From MWFE01 sp964481075 (GTDB lineage: Bacteria; Bacteroidota; Bacteroidia; Bacteroidales; Tenuifilaceae): a DNA stretch of 27,643 nt. The notes beneath the pieces are model-generated. The model was not told the DNA's origin and did not search any database. It saw only the letters and a program-made list of their open reading frames with translations. Below are positions 7,658 to 16,717 of the stretch, piece after piece. Within the stretch, counting starts at the first letter, position 1. Every line of letters starts with the position of its first letter. A program made the translations under genes and the position numbers. Location of the stretch: contig CAYZSD010000029.1 of assembly GCA_964481075.1 (NCBI GenBank), forward strand, positions 1 to 27,643, given 5' to 3'.

Positions 7658-8167
7658 ATGAAAATTCGTTTTTCCATACTTCTCGTAGCATTTACTCTCC
7701 AGTTTTTGAATGTATTTGCTCAAATCGAAAAGATTCAAACGGCAATAATATATCAATTTACCAGACAAATAGAGTGGTGTCCTTCTGGGAAACAGGGAAG
7801 TTTTACCATTGGTGTTCTAAGTGAGGATGCAAGTATCCTTAACGAGTTGAATTCGCTGCAAGGAAGAAGGGTAGGGGAGCAAGCAATTGAGGTAAAAAAA
7901 CTCTTGAGCGTTCAGGAAGCAAAAAATGTAAACATTGTATTTGTTACCAAATCGAAAATTGACGATTTACAACAAGTACTTTCGGGTCTTGGGTCTAGTT
8001 GTACGCTGGTTATTGCCGATAAGCCTGGTGCAGCAGGTATGGGAGCTGGAATTAGTTTTGTGGAAGAAGGAGGTCGAATACAGTTTGAAATCAATAAATC
8101 CTTTGCAGAGAAGCACTCACTTAAAGTGAGCAATGACCTGATTAAACTGGCAAAAAACGTGTTCTAA
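7658..8167 (+). CDS. YfiR family (DUF4154) periplasmic protein, copy 2
   Basis: A 169-residue paralogue of the preceding gene, clearly from a tandem duplication: the same layout and many identical blocks (QTAIIYQ, SGKQG, ILNEL, LQGRRVGEQ, KVSNDL, LAKNVF). Signal peptide about 1-21 (MKIR, hydrophobic core, cleavage near VFA|Q). The two family cysteines are C41 (EWCPSGK) and C115 (SSCTLVIAD). It differs from copy 1 in having more Lys/Glu in the middle (VKKLLSVQEAKNVN) and in having its own likely promoter and terminator-separated transcript, so the two copies may be expressed under different conditions. Its partner is unknown; the next gene is a TPR hybrid kinase on the same strand. Confidence 0.9.
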   Translation: MKIRFSILLVAFTLQFLNVFAQIEKIQTAIIYQFTRQIEWCPSGKQGSFTIGVLSEDASILNELNSLQGRRVGEQAIEVKKLLSVQEAKNVNIVFVTKSKIDDLQQVLSGLGSSCTLVIADKPGAAGMGAGISFVEEGGRIQFEINKSFAEKHSLKVSNDLIKLAKNVF

Positions 8168-8262
8168 GTCCAGATTCTTTCTAATTGGTTTAGTGATATG
8201 TATCATCATTTTCTACATGTTTATAAGTCTATTTATCTTTTCTTCGATTAGAATTATATAAG

Positions 8263-8270
8263 TAATTTTG
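8263..8270 (+). promoter_or_regulatory. -7 element TAATTTTG for the TPR hybrid kinase
   Basis: A perfect TAnnTTTG match 28 nt before the ATG at 8298. Transcription would start near 8276, leaving a leader of about 22 nt. The -33 side is weak (no clear TTG). It overlaps the in-frame TTG at 8268, which argues against that TTG as the translation start. Confidence 0.45.
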
Positions 8271-8297
8271 CAGCGTTCGAATTTTAAGGATGTTTGC

Positions 8298-10790
8298 ATG
8301 GGGTTGATTTATAAGATACTGATACCTTTACTAATAATTTCTTTTCCAGCCTTCTCACAAATCTCTAAACCGGAGAAATATAGCTGCGAACAGCTCGACT
8401 CGTTGATATCTCAGGTTGAAGAGTTGAAGTTAGAAACAGACCAGAAAATTGAAAGAATTGAAGCGGCACTTATAACCTCCGATGATAATTGCTATTTGCA
8501 AATTCCTAAAGCCTACGAATCAATTGGACTTGCATACTTCTCACAAAATCTTTTTCAATCGGCAATTTATAAGTTTGAGAAGGCACACGAACAGTATGAG
8601 TCATTAAATGATAGCACTGGAGTTTCTCGCACATTAAATAGGATAGGTTTATGCTACTATCGCCTCCTTCGCTACGAGAAAGCTATCGACCATTTCAAGC
8701 AATCGCTTTCAATTAGGGAAAAAATTGGCGATAAAACTTTAATTGCCTCAACCCTAAATAATCTGGCCAATTGTTTTTTGGCAATTAAGCAACACGAGCT
8801 AGCAATTGACACTTACACCCGAAGTTATTCATTATATAAGGAGATGGGCGATGCAAAAGGGCAGAGTTTTTCGTTGAATAATCTAGGTTTAATTCAAATG
8901 GAGCTTGGTCGAAATGCCCAAGCCCTTGAATTTTTCGAAAAGACCTTAGCATTAAAAAAGAGCATTAACGATTCATCGGGTGTTGCTCTTACTCTTGGTA
9001 ACATAGGTGTTATTCAATCATTGCAGGGGAACTATCGTGAAGCACTAGAAACCTACCACCGAGCAGCAAATATTTACCAGGAAAAGCAAAACAATTTCGG
9101 ATTGGCGCATGTTTACTCAACTATTGCAGAAATTGAGCTAATTCTCAATAATCCTCATAGAGCCAGCAGCTACCTCTCAAAAAGTAAAGCATTGGCAGGT
9201 GATAAGGACAATACTCTTTATTTAAAAAACCTAAAAATTGAATCCGATTACAATTATACAATTGGAAAGATTCAGGAATCGAGGGATAAGCTGTACGAGT
9301 ACAATAAAGCAACCGAAAAGATATTCAACCAGATGATATCTGAGAGAATTGCTGAGCTTACCTTTATGTTTGAGAATGAAAGGGGCGAAAAAGAGAAGCA
9401 AATGTTAAAGGTAAACCTTGAGGTTGAGAGGCTAAAAATACAAAATGTCAAGCTATTTCACCTAGGGCTGATTTTTGCATCATTTGTTCTTCTGCTAATT
9501 GCTGTATTCACTGTATCAGTTACCATAAAAGTACGCAAAAAGAATCGGCAGATTCAATCCATGAACGAAGAGCTGAACCATATTAATGAAAACCTAGAGA
9601 CATTAGTTCAACAACGAACTGCCGATCTTAAGCTAGCACTAAAGAAAGTTGAGGAATCCGATAACTTTAAGTCGTCGTTCCTTGCCAATTTAAGCCACGA
9701 GATACGTACACCCCTCAATGGAATTCTTGGCTTCTCCAAACTCCTTAACGATAGCAATATACCTTCAGAAACCAGGAAACAGTACATAAGCATTATCAAC
9801 AAACGGGGCAGGAATCTTCTCAAAATCATCAACGATATTATCAATATTTCACAAATTGATGCTGGTCAAGTGGAGATTACCAATTCTGTTTTCAACCTTA
9901 ATCAGCTTCTTAATGATCTTTATAAAATATTTAATTCCGACACCTACGGCAGCAAGAAAGTAAACATTGAGCTAAAAACAATTCGCTCCTTGAGCGATTC
10001 AAAAAGTTATATTCTGGCCGACCCAAATCGATTAGAGCAAATTCTTGTAAACCTAATCGACAATGCCTTTAAGTACACCATGAGTGGTAGCGTTGAGTTT
10101 GGTTATTATATCGATAAGAATCAAACTCTTCTCTTTTTTGTAAGGGATACAGGAATAGGTATTCCCGATGAGGAAAGGGATTTGGTCTTTAATCGATTCT
10201 ACAAGGCAGGTCGAAAAAATTCAACTTCTGGTACTGGGTTAGGTTTGCCTATCTGTAAAGGGTTGGTGGAGCTTATCGGAGGGCAAATTTGGTTCGATAG
10301 CGTACCGCATCAGGGAACTACTTTCTATTTCACCATACCTTTTATACCCACAAAATCGGGCAATAATAACTATTTCTCCCTCGCTTCTCTAGGTGAAAAC
10401 AACCTAAGTTTCGAGGGTAAGGTTATTCTTGTTGTTGAGGACGACCTGAATAGCTACCAAATAATTGAGGCTTTGCTTCGCGACACAAAGGCTAAGGTTA
10501 TTCACTCAAAGAACGGTGAAGATGCTGTAGAAATCTGTAAGATTATTCCGGATATCGATCTCGTTTTAATGGATATGCGGCTTCCATTTCTCAGTGGATA
10601 TGAGGCAACTACACAGATTAAAAGCATTAAACCTAGCCTTACAATAGTTGCTCAAACTGCTTATGCCCTAAGCGACGACAAAGCAAACTGCTTCAAGGCT
10701 GGCTGCGATGACTTTATCCCAAAACCCATCGATCCTGACGATTTTCTTCGAATTGTTGCTTATCATCTGCTGAAACAAACAACCAGCTAA
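8298..10790 (+). CDS. TPR-containing hybrid sensor histidine kinase
   Basis: An 830-residue hybrid kinase. ATG 8298 gives a clean signal peptide (MGLIYKILIPLLIISFPAFS). Six 40-residue TPR units follow (about 69-302; repeats of LNNLG/ALEFFEKTL type), then a charged coiled coil, one membrane helix (about 389-411), a second coiled coil, HisKA with His467 in SHEIRTPLNG, HATPase_c with NLIDNAFKYT (from N585) and DTGIGIP (from D617), and a C-terminal receiver with phospho-acceptor D759 in LMDMRLP and KPID. The TPR part should be periplasmic and sense a protein or peptide partner. There is no DNA-binding or Hpt domain, so phosphate must leave through another Hpt protein, possibly the kinase at 11953. 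YfiR copy 2 just upstream is a plausible periplasmic partner (inference). An upstream in-frame TTG at 8268 is rejected. Confidence 0.93.
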   Translation: MGLIYKILIPLLIISFPAFSQISKPEKYSCEQLDSLISQVEELKLETDQKIERIEAALITSDDNCYLQIPKAYESIGLAYFSQNLFQSAIYKFEKAHEQYESLNDSTGVSRTLNRIGLCYYRLLRYEKAIDHFKQSLSIREKIGDKTLIASTLNNLANCFLAIKQHELAIDTYTRSYSLYKEMGDAKGQSFSLNNLGLIQMELGRNAQALEFFEKTLALKKSINDSSGVALTLGNIGVIQSLQGNYREALETYHRAANIYQEKQNNFGLAHVYSTIAEIELILNNPHRASSYLSKSKALAGDKDNTLYLKNLKIESDYNYTIGKIQESRDKLYEYNKATEKIFNQMISERIAELTFMFENERGEKEKQMLKVNLEVERLKIQNVKLFHLGLIFASFVLLLIAVFTVSVTIKVRKKNRQIQSMNEELNHINENLETLVQQRTADLKLALKKVEESDNFKSSFLANLSHEIRTPLNGILGFSKLLNDSNIPSETRKQYISIINKRGRNLLKIINDIINISQIDAGQVEITNSVFNLNQLLNDLYKIFNSDTYGSKKVNIELKTIRSLSDSKSYILADPNRLEQILVNLIDNAFKYTMSGSVEFGYYIDKNQTLLFFVRDTGIGIPDEERDLVFNRFYKAGRKNSTSGTGLGLPICKGLVELIGGQIWFDSVPHQGTTFYFTIPFIPTKSGNNNYFSLASLGENNLSFEGKVILVVEDDLNSYQIIEALLRDTKAKVIHSKNGEDAVEICKIIPDIDLVLMDMRLPFLSGYEATTQIKSIKPSLTIVAQTAYALSDDKANCFKAGCDDFIPKPIDPDDFLRIVAYHLLKQTTS

Positions 10791-10893
10791 CATTTTTCCA
10801 GAGTATAGCTTATCTTTTGCAATCAAATGGGCTTGAATACTCCCAAAGTGGAGAGTTTTTTCCTCATAGCATAAAATTGAGAACTTCTCCCAA

Positions 10894-10942
10894 AGCACCC
10901 AATTGTTTGTTTGTGAGACATATACAATGTGGGCTTTTTTTT
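10894..10942 (+). terminator. Terminator after the TPR hybrid kinase
   Basis: AGCaCCCAATTGT (10894-10906) pairs imperfectly with ACAATGTGGGCT (10924-10935), followed by T8 (10935-10942). It has a bulged stem about 11 bp long and lies about 100 nt after the kinase stop and about 60 nt before the lipoprotein gene. Confidence 0.6.
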
Positions 10943-11004
10943 AAAATTGATGGTATGCTATTAGTTGTTATTTATTTTAACAATTACTATAAATGGAACA
11001 TTTC

Positions 11005-11877
11005 ATGAAACCAATTGTACATGTTTTTATTGGGCTAATCCTTTTAGTAGGATGCACACCAGTTCAAGAGAAGGAGTGTGAGGTTGACAGTCTGAAAGAG
11101 CAAATACTTGCACTACAGGCTGAATCGTATGCAAAGGACTCAACCATTAACGAGTTCTTTAGGGTTCTTAACGAGATTGAAGCAAACCTTATTGTAATTA
11201 AACAAAAGGAGCAAATCATTACCAAGCAAACGCTTACCAGCAACGAGCTTCGTGCCGATGCCAAGGCAAGAATTAATCAGGATATCAATCTGATTAACGA
11301 GTTAATGAGTAAGAATCGACAATCGATTCGATACCTTAACGACCAGGTTAAAAGTTCTAATTTTCGAATAGAAGAGTTTGAGAAAAGGCTGATTATGGCT
11401 AGTGAGATACTTTCGAGCCGCGACGAGGAGATTGATGCTCTCAGGGACAGACTTTCCAAACTAGATTTCTCGATAGGTGTTCTCTATGCCACACTCGATA
11501 CCCTTAGCAAAGAAAAGCATGAGTTGATAGCCGAGGTGAACCGGCAAACTCAAACGCTTAACACGGCATGGTACGCTTATGGGACAAAGAATGAACTTAT
11601 GGAAAACCATATTGTTGAGAGAACAGGTGGCTTTCTGGGCTTTGGCCGAACCCTGAAAATTAAGCCCGACTTTAACCCGTCCTACTTCACCCGAATCGAC
11701 ATCACTAGCAATACTATCATCCCTTTATACACAAAAAAGGTTAACCTTTTAAGTACACATCCTAGTGGCTCCTACCTGCTTAATTTGAATGCCCACGGAA
11801 TAATTGAGCGATTAGAGATAGTTGATTACGAAGCTTTCTGGAGTTCAACCCGGTATCTTGTTATTGAAGTTTACTGA
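11005..11877 (+). CDS. Coiled-coil lipoprotein of unknown function
   Basis: A 290-residue lipoprotein from the ATG at 11005: MKPIVHVFIGLILLVGC ends in a lipobox (LVGC), with the lipidated Cys at residue 17. An in-frame ATG at 10993 would add MEHF; 11005 gives the more usual positively charged start. After the Cys comes a long heptad-rich coiled coil (about residues 25-180), then a compact C-terminal domain with GGFLGFGRTLKIKPDF, FTRIDIT, and an ending EAFWSSTRYLVIEVY. Related sequences with the same FLGFG...FW..TRYLVI ending are, as I recall, common in Bacteroidota but not functionally assigned. The sorting side (inner or outer membrane) is not clear. It lies just upstream of a two-TM hybrid kinase with a large coiled-coil periplasmic domain, so it may be an accessory part of that sensor (inference). 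Confidence 0.85.
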   Translation: MKPIVHVFIGLILLVGCTPVQEKECEVDSLKEQILALQAESYAKDSTINEFFRVLNEIEANLIVIKQKEQIITKQTLTSNELRADAKARINQDINLINELMSKNRQSIRYLNDQVKSSNFRIEEFEKRLIMASEILSSRDEEIDALRDRLSKLDFSIGVLYATLDTLSKEKHELIAEVNRQTQTLNTAWYAYGTKNELMENHIVERTGGFLGFGRTLKIKPDFNPSYFTRIDITSNTIIPLYTKKVNLLSTHPSGSYLLNLNAHGIIERLEIVDYEAFWSSTRYLVIEVY

Positions 11878-11904
11878 AACTCAAAAAATATTAGTAGTTA
11901 GCAT

Positions 11905-11912
11905 TATATTTG
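11905..11912 (+). promoter_or_regulatory. -7 element TATATTTG for the two-TM hybrid kinase
   Basis: A perfect TAnnTTTG match 41 nt before the ATG at 11953. No TTG was found about 20 nt upstream, so only the -7 half is supported. Confidence 0.4.
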
Positions 11913-11952
11913 TAGTATATAACGGATACTGGTTTTGTAGCAAGAAGATCTA

Positions 11953-14517
11953 ATGGATGTCAATGAAAACCCTAAGCGAGTTTGGATAAAACCTAAGATA
12001 ATCATTGGGTTTATCCTTGTTCTTGCTATGGCTATTGGTGCAATTCTTGTAACCTATAAGGGATTTGTTGAACTTAGCAAAACTCGCCTAACTCTTTCGG
12101 GTCCAAGCCAAAAGCTTATCAAACTAAACTCGATTCTTGCCGATATCTACGAAGCCGAGAGTAACATCCGTACCTACACCCTTACGCAAGACGAAAACTA
12201 TCTTACGTTGTACTTCTCGTTCCTAATGAGCATTAACGAAAAGGTTGACACCCTGCTAATTCTTGCTTACGATGATGCAGTGCAAAGTGGTAAAATAATG
12301 TTTGTTCAGGAGTTACTTACCAGGAAGAAAAGGGTTCTTTCCGATCTTGTCGAGCTTAAAAAAACCGATCAGTACTCTCAGTTCTATAGCATGGCTCTAA
12401 GCGAGGTTGAAAAAATTGAAATCGATACTACCCAAAAAGCCTCCGTTATCACTAGCACTACAAAAACCGTTAGGTCACAACACGACACAATCATTTCGCG
12501 ACATGAGGTTGAAACTCCTCAAGGGATGTTTAATAAGATGAAAAGGTGGTTTGCCAAGAAGGAATCAACCGATACCACCATTACAAAGCTTCTCGTTGAA
12601 GTTGAAACGAAGGTTGATACCCTTAAAAGAGCTGTTACTGCTTCCTCTGATAGCTTGCTGAATGAAGTAGTCAAAATTCTGAATATTATTAAACTGCAAC
12701 AGCAGGAAGCGATCTACAATGTTAGCGCAAAGGAACTCGAAATCCTACAAAGCGACAAGCAGATAATGGACCAGATTCGTACCATTGTTTCGCTACTTGA
12801 AAAAGAAGAACTTCTTAACTCCTACAACCTTGCAAGGGATGCACGTGAGGTTGTAAAGAGATCCACAACATCATTGCTAGCCCTAGGTGGAGCCGCACTT
12901 TTTATGGTATTGCTTTTTACGTTTTTGATATTCAGGGATATATCAACCTCAAACTATTTTCGTAATAAGCTCCTTGAATCGAAGCGTTACGCTGAAAAAT
13001 TGCTGAAGATTAAGGAAGAATTTCTTTCGAACATGAGCCACGAGATTCGAACACCCCTTAGCGCTGTCATTGGGTTTTCACGCCAACTAAAACGAACCGA
13101 ACTTAACCAAAGCCAGGAACTATACGTTAAATCCCTGGAGTCTTCATCGCAACACTTGCTGCAAATAGTAAACGATATTTTAGATCTGTCAAAAATCGAG
13201 GGAGGATACTTACAGTTCGAAAGAATTGCCTTTTCTCCTTACGATATTGCTCATGATGCCATTGATATTTTTACAACCAAAGCCTGGGAAAAAGATATTT
13301 CCATTCACTACTACTACGGTTTCGACCCACCAGTTCATGTGATGGGCGATCCCTTCCGTTTGAAACAAATTCTGTTCAACCTCCTTAGCAATGCCATAAA
13401 GTTTACACACGAGGGTGGTGTTATCCTGCTAGTGAACCACGATAAAGCCAACGACGAAAATTTGTCGTTTACCTTTGAGGTTACCGACACAGGGATTGGA
13501 ATAGAGCCAGAGAAACTTGATACAATTTTTGAACAGTTTAGCCAGGTTGACTCCAGCACAACAAGGATGTACGGAGGTACAGGGCTTGGGCTTACCATTG
13601 TGAAAAAGCTAACCGAACTTCAGGGCGGAAGAATTTGGGTAGCAAGCCAACTCAACAAGGGCACTACATTCACGGTACAAATTGAATACCCCATTTGCAC
13701 TGAAAAAGAGCTGGCTGAGCCGCCTCCAAGCATTGAACCTCAGAAGACACTCCCCCGCTGGCTCAAAATACTGGTGGTTGACGATGATTCAGTAAGCCGT
13801 CTTCTCACTTCTGAAATGTTTAACTACTTCAATATCAATATAGAAACTACTGGTAGCCCAATTGATGCGTTGGAATGGGTTAGTAAAACACACTTCAACA
13901 TAGTTTTTACTGACATTCAGATGCCTGGAATGAGTGGCTTCGATTTGGTGAAATCGATTAGAAACCAGCTGGGCGAAAGATCGCCCAAAATAATTGCACT
14001 CACAGCAAATAGCACAGTCGATCAGCCTAACTATTATCGCGATTTAGGATTCGATGGGGTAATCATTAAACCTTTCGATGAAATCGCTCTCTACAATGCT
14101 GTAGCCCCTTTTGTTCATCTGTCGCCAATTGAAATAAAAGAAGAAGTACAGGAAAGAGAGACGAATGAAGAAACATCGGATTACGATGCTTCAAATATTA
14201 TTCGATTTGCTAGTGGCGACAAGGAGTCGGCAAAACAAATATTGCAATCGTTTATCGATAATTTTAATGTTAACTACGCGACCCTTAGTAAAATGGCTAA
14301 GGAAAATGATTGGGAGGGAGTAAGTAACGTGTCGCACAAAATGAAATCGGCTTTTAGGCAGTTAAACGTGTTGGAGGTTGCAAGTATCTTGGAAGAGATA
14401 GAGATGACTGCACCTAACGGTGTAAACAGCATGAATATAACCGATTCAATTGGTGTTGTAAAATGCGAAGTTGAAAGGGTGACCGATTTGCTTCAACTTG
14501 AAATCGAAAAGCTTTAA
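11953..14517 (+). CDS. Two-TM hybrid sensor histidine kinase with REC and Hpt domains
   Basis: An 854-residue phosphorelay kinase of BarA/ArcB-like order. TM1 is about residues 15-34, a helical extracytoplasmic sensor about 35-306, and TM2 about 308-328. HisKA has His363 in SHEIRTPLSAVIGF; HATPase_c has NLLSNAIKFT, DTGIGIEP and GTGLGLTI. A receiver carries phospho-acceptor D654 in FTDIQMPGMSG and a KPFD lysine, and a C-terminal Hpt domain has His795 in SHKMKSAFRQ. All four relay sites (His-Asp-His plus ATP site) are present, so phosphate can be passed to a soluble receiver such as the CheY-like protein at 6457 (inference). An odd basic aromatic patch, MFNKMKRWFAKKE, lies at residues 192-204 inside the sensor. 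No family name fits the sensor with certainty. A coiled-coil lipoprotein is encoded just upstream. Confidence 0.93.
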   Translation: MDVNENPKRVWIKPKIIIGFILVLAMAIGAILVTYKGFVELSKTRLTLSGPSQKLIKLNSILADIYEAESNIRTYTLTQDENYLTLYFSFLMSINEKVDTLLILAYDDAVQSGKIMFVQELLTRKKRVLSDLVELKKTDQYSQFYSMALSEVEKIEIDTTQKASVITSTTKTVRSQHDTIISRHEVETPQGMFNKMKRWFAKKESTDTTITKLLVEVETKVDTLKRAVTASSDSLLNEVVKILNIIKLQQQEAIYNVSAKELEILQSDKQIMDQIRTIVSLLEKEELLNSYNLARDAREVVKRSTTSLLALGGAALFMVLLFTFLIFRDISTSNYFRNKLLESKRYAEKLLKIKEEFLSNMSHEIRTPLSAVIGFSRQLKRTELNQSQELYVKSLESSSQHLLQIVNDILDLSKIEGGYLQFERIAFSPYDIAHDAIDIFTTKAWEKDISIHYYYGFDPPVHVMGDPFRLKQILFNLLSNAIKFTHEGGVILLVNHDKANDENLSFTFEVTDTGIGIEPEKLDTIFEQFSQVDSSTTRMYGGTGLGLTIVKKLTELQGGRIWVASQLNKGTTFTVQIEYPICTEKELAEPPPSIEPQKTLPRWLKILVVDDDSVSRLLTSEMFNYFNINIETTGSPIDALEWVSKTHFNIVFTDIQMPGMSGFDLVKSIRNQLGERSPKIIALTANSTVDQPNYYRDLGFDGVIIKPFDEIALYNAVAPFVHLSPIEIKEEVQERETNEETSDYDASNIIRFASGDKESAKQILQSFIDNFNVNYATLSKMAKENDWEGVSNVSHKMKSAFRQLNVLEVASILEEIEMTAPNGVNSMNITDSIGVVKCEVERVTDLLQLEIEKL

Positions 14518-14577
14518 CTTTTTTTTGAATAATAGATTTTATTGAAATAGAAACAAACTTTATACAAACCAAGAGCA

Positions 14578-16023
14578 GTGAAGCGAAAATTTGCCACGAA
14601 CTTAGTTCTACTTCTGGCTCTTAACCTTGTTGTTAAGCCCTTCTGGATTTTTGGTATCGACCGAACGGTTCAGAACGTGGTTGGTCCAAGCGAGTACGGC
14701 ATATTCTTCGCACTATTCAATTTTTCAATTCTTCTAAACATCCTCCTCGATTTTGGAATTACTAACTTCAACAACCGAGAGATAAGCCGACATGCCCAGC
14801 TACTCCCTCGTTATTTTTCAAACCTATTTGTTATCAAATTCTTTTTCGCTTTTATTTATATGATTGTTTGTTTCTCTATGGCTCTCTTTTTGGGATACGG
14901 AGGCAAGCATCTTTGGCTCTTGGCTTTTTTATCTTTGAATCAGTTCATTTCAAGTTTAATACTTTATTTTAGAAGTAACCTTAGTGGTCTTCAACTATTT
15001 AAAACCGATAGCTTAGTTTCTGTTACCGATCGTGTCCTAATGATTGGTCTTTGTAGCTTCCTGCTTTGGGGCCCATTAAAATATAGTTTCAAAATTGAAT
15101 GGTTCGTTTACTCACAAACCATAGCATATTCCATTACAGCACTTATTGCCTTTTTAATTGTTTTTAGTAAAGCTGAGTTCTTCAGGCCTCGCTTCGACCG
15201 ATCTTTTCTGGTGGTCATTTTTAAGCAGAGCTATCCTTTTGCCTTATTAGTGCTTTTGATGTCATTCTACTATCGTATCGACACAGTGATGCTTGAGAGG
15301 ATTCTGCCCAACGGTGATGTGGAGTCGGGAATTTATGCACAAGCTTTTAGGTTGCTTGATGCTGCCAACATGGTACCTTTCCTCTTTGCAAGCTTACTTT
15401 TGCCTATCTTTTCCCGAATGCTCAAAACCAATGAGCCTATTGGCCCCCTGCTTGGGTTCGCCTTCAACATTCTGATGGTTCTTTCTTTCACTTTTGCCCT
15501 AGTTTGCATCATTTATCGCGATCCAATAATGGATTTGCTTTATATTCATCACCCCAAGGAATCCTCGGCAGTCCTTGCTATCCTTATGGTTTGCTTTATT
15601 TTTATCTCCTCGTCGTATATATTTGGTACTTTACTAACGGCAAACGGAAACCTACGTTATCTTAATTTCACTTCATTTGCTGGGGTTCTAGTTAACATAT
15701 CCTTTAATATCATACTTATACCTAAGTATCATGCCATTGGTGCAGCTATTGCAAGCATGCTAACCCAGTTAACAATGGCCTCTCTTCAACTTCTGATTGT
15801 TTACAAACTTTTCCGGTTCAGTTCAAAAGACTCAAAATTAAAGCTCTCGCTGGTTTTCTTTTTCGGAAGCATTGCAATTTCTTTCATTTTTTGGAAACTT
15901 TTTTCCTTTTGGATTGTTGGTTTTCTTGCCTCAATAGCTGGATGTATTATCTTAGCTTTTATCTTGAAATTAGTTAAAATCAAGGAACTTTTTCAACTAT
16001 TTACCAGTAGAGGGCAAGAATAA
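14578..16023 (+). CDS. Wzx-type polysaccharide flippase (MATE/MVF-like)
   Basis: A 481-residue polytopic protein with about 12-14 hydrophobic helices, of the oligosaccharide flippase family (polysaccharide biosynthesis protein, RfbX-like). Family signs are the N-terminal helix with QNVVGPSEYGIFFALFNFSI, LLDFGITNFNNREISR, the second-half SFYYRIDTVMLERILP repeat and NGDVESGIYAQAFRLLDA. Members flip undecaprenyl-linked sugar repeat units across the inner membrane for surface polysaccharide or O-antigen assembly. It starts with GTG at 14578, 60 nt after the hybrid kinase stop, so it may share its transcript. The glycan is unknown; no polymerase or glycosyltransferases are next to it, but a WcaJ-type initiating transferase is encoded 2.3 kb away on the minus strand. 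Confidence 0.88.
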   Translation: MKRKFATNLVLLLALNLVVKPFWIFGIDRTVQNVVGPSEYGIFFALFNFSILLNILLDFGITNFNNREISRHAQLLPRYFSNLFVIKFFFAFIYMIVCFSMALFLGYGGKHLWLLAFLSLNQFISSLILYFRSNLSGLQLFKTDSLVSVTDRVLMIGLCSFLLWGPLKYSFKIEWFVYSQTIAYSITALIAFLIVFSKAEFFRPRFDRSFLVVIFKQSYPFALLVLLMSFYYRIDTVMLERILPNGDVESGIYAQAFRLLDAANMVPFLFASLLLPIFSRMLKTNEPIGPLLGFAFNILMVLSFTFALVCIIYRDPIMDLLYIHHPKESSAVLAILMVCFIFISSSYIFGTLLTANGNLRYLNFTSFAGVLVNISFNIILIPKYHAIGAAIASMLTQLTMASLQLLIVYKLFRFSSKDSKLKLSLVFFFGSIAISFIFWKLFSFWIVGFLASIAGCIILAFILKLVKIKELFQLFTSRGQE

Positions 16024-16066
16024 TATGTGAATTTTTTTTGAAAAACTTTGTTTTTATCCTTTTAGC

Positions 16067-16098
16067 TTTGATAATGTGAAAACAATAGTATATCTTTA
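16067..16098 (+). promoter_or_regulatory. Bacteroidota-type promoter for the SiaC-like pair
   Basis: TTTG at 16067-16070 is followed after exactly 20 nt by TATCTTTA (16091-16098). Transcription would start near 16104, with a leader of about 50 nt before the ATG at 16156. Confidence 0.5.
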
Positions 16099-16155
16099 GC
16101 CCTAGATTGAATAATACAAGTTATGATTAGTTTCTTTTCCATATAAACATTTACT

Positions 16156-16662
16156 ATGGGAATACTCATTGATAAAACAGCCGACTGCCCATACGTTAAC
16201 TTTTCCGAAGATGGACTGCTGGAAATAGAGGGTCGCTCAATAACCGAAGATGTATTCTCTTTTTGGCAGCCTCTCATCGATTGGATTGCAAACTATATTT
16301 CCTCTCCCGCTGAAATAACAAGGGCAATATTCTTTCTTGAATACTCTAATAGCAGCACTAATAAGTACCTTAACGAAACAATGAGGTTACTCGACAGATG
16401 TGCTTCCGAAGGGAACAAGGTTGAAATAGTATGGCGTTACGAGGAGGACGATGAGTCAATCCTTACATTAGGACACGACCTCGAATCGTTAATCTCTACA
16501 CCCATAAAATTCGAGTCGGTTGAGATGGAGAAGCAGAAGACACAAAAAATTCGCATAAAAAGCAAAAAGTCTGGCAACGAGGCCGTTATTACTATGAGGT
16601 ACTGGGATGCCATTGTGAGGAACGGACATGGTGAAGAGTATATAATTGTTGAAGAGTTGTAG
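16156..16662 (+). CDS. SiaC-like phosphoprotein (DUF1987) with C-terminal extension
   Basis: A 168-residue cytoplasmic protein. Residues about 1-125 match the SiaC/DUF1987 family: LEIEGRSITEDVFSFWQPLIDW, LEYSNSSTNKYL, VEIVWRYEEDDES. In Pseudomonas aeruginosa, SiaC is phosphorylated by SiaB and dephosphorylated by SiaA, and the free form activates the diguanylate cyclase SiaD. The phospho-acceptor (T68 in SiaC) aligns with S66 here, so a Ser replaces the Thr. A tail of about 40 residues beyond the usual end is Lys-rich at first (QKTQKIRIKSKKSG) and ends in hydrophobic EEYIIVEEL; it is absent from the neighbour. No SiaA, SiaB or SiaD is in the window. A second SiaC-like gene follows after 55 nt. 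The ATG at 16156 is the family start. Confidence 0.88.
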   Translation: MGILIDKTADCPYVNFSEDGLLEIEGRSITEDVFSFWQPLIDWIANYISSPAEITRAIFFLEYSNSSTNKYLNETMRLLDRCASEGNKVEIVWRYEEDDESILTLGHDLESLISTPIKFESVEMEKQKTQKIRIKSKKSGNEAVITMRYWDAIVRNGHGEEYIIVEEL

Positions 16663-16717
16663 TTGATTAACTTACAGTATTTCTCAACCCAAAGAAAAAT
16701 AATAACTGTTCGCATAA

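Noticed and set aside
8194..8205. TGATA-TG-TATCA palindrome before the TPR kinase
   Set aside because: Only 5-bp half-sites in A/T-rich DNA; may be chance, with no second copy seen.
8268..8297. TTG start for the TPR hybrid kinase adding 10 residues
   Set aside because: The TTG lies in the TAATTTTG promoter element, and ATG 8298 gives a clean signal peptide.
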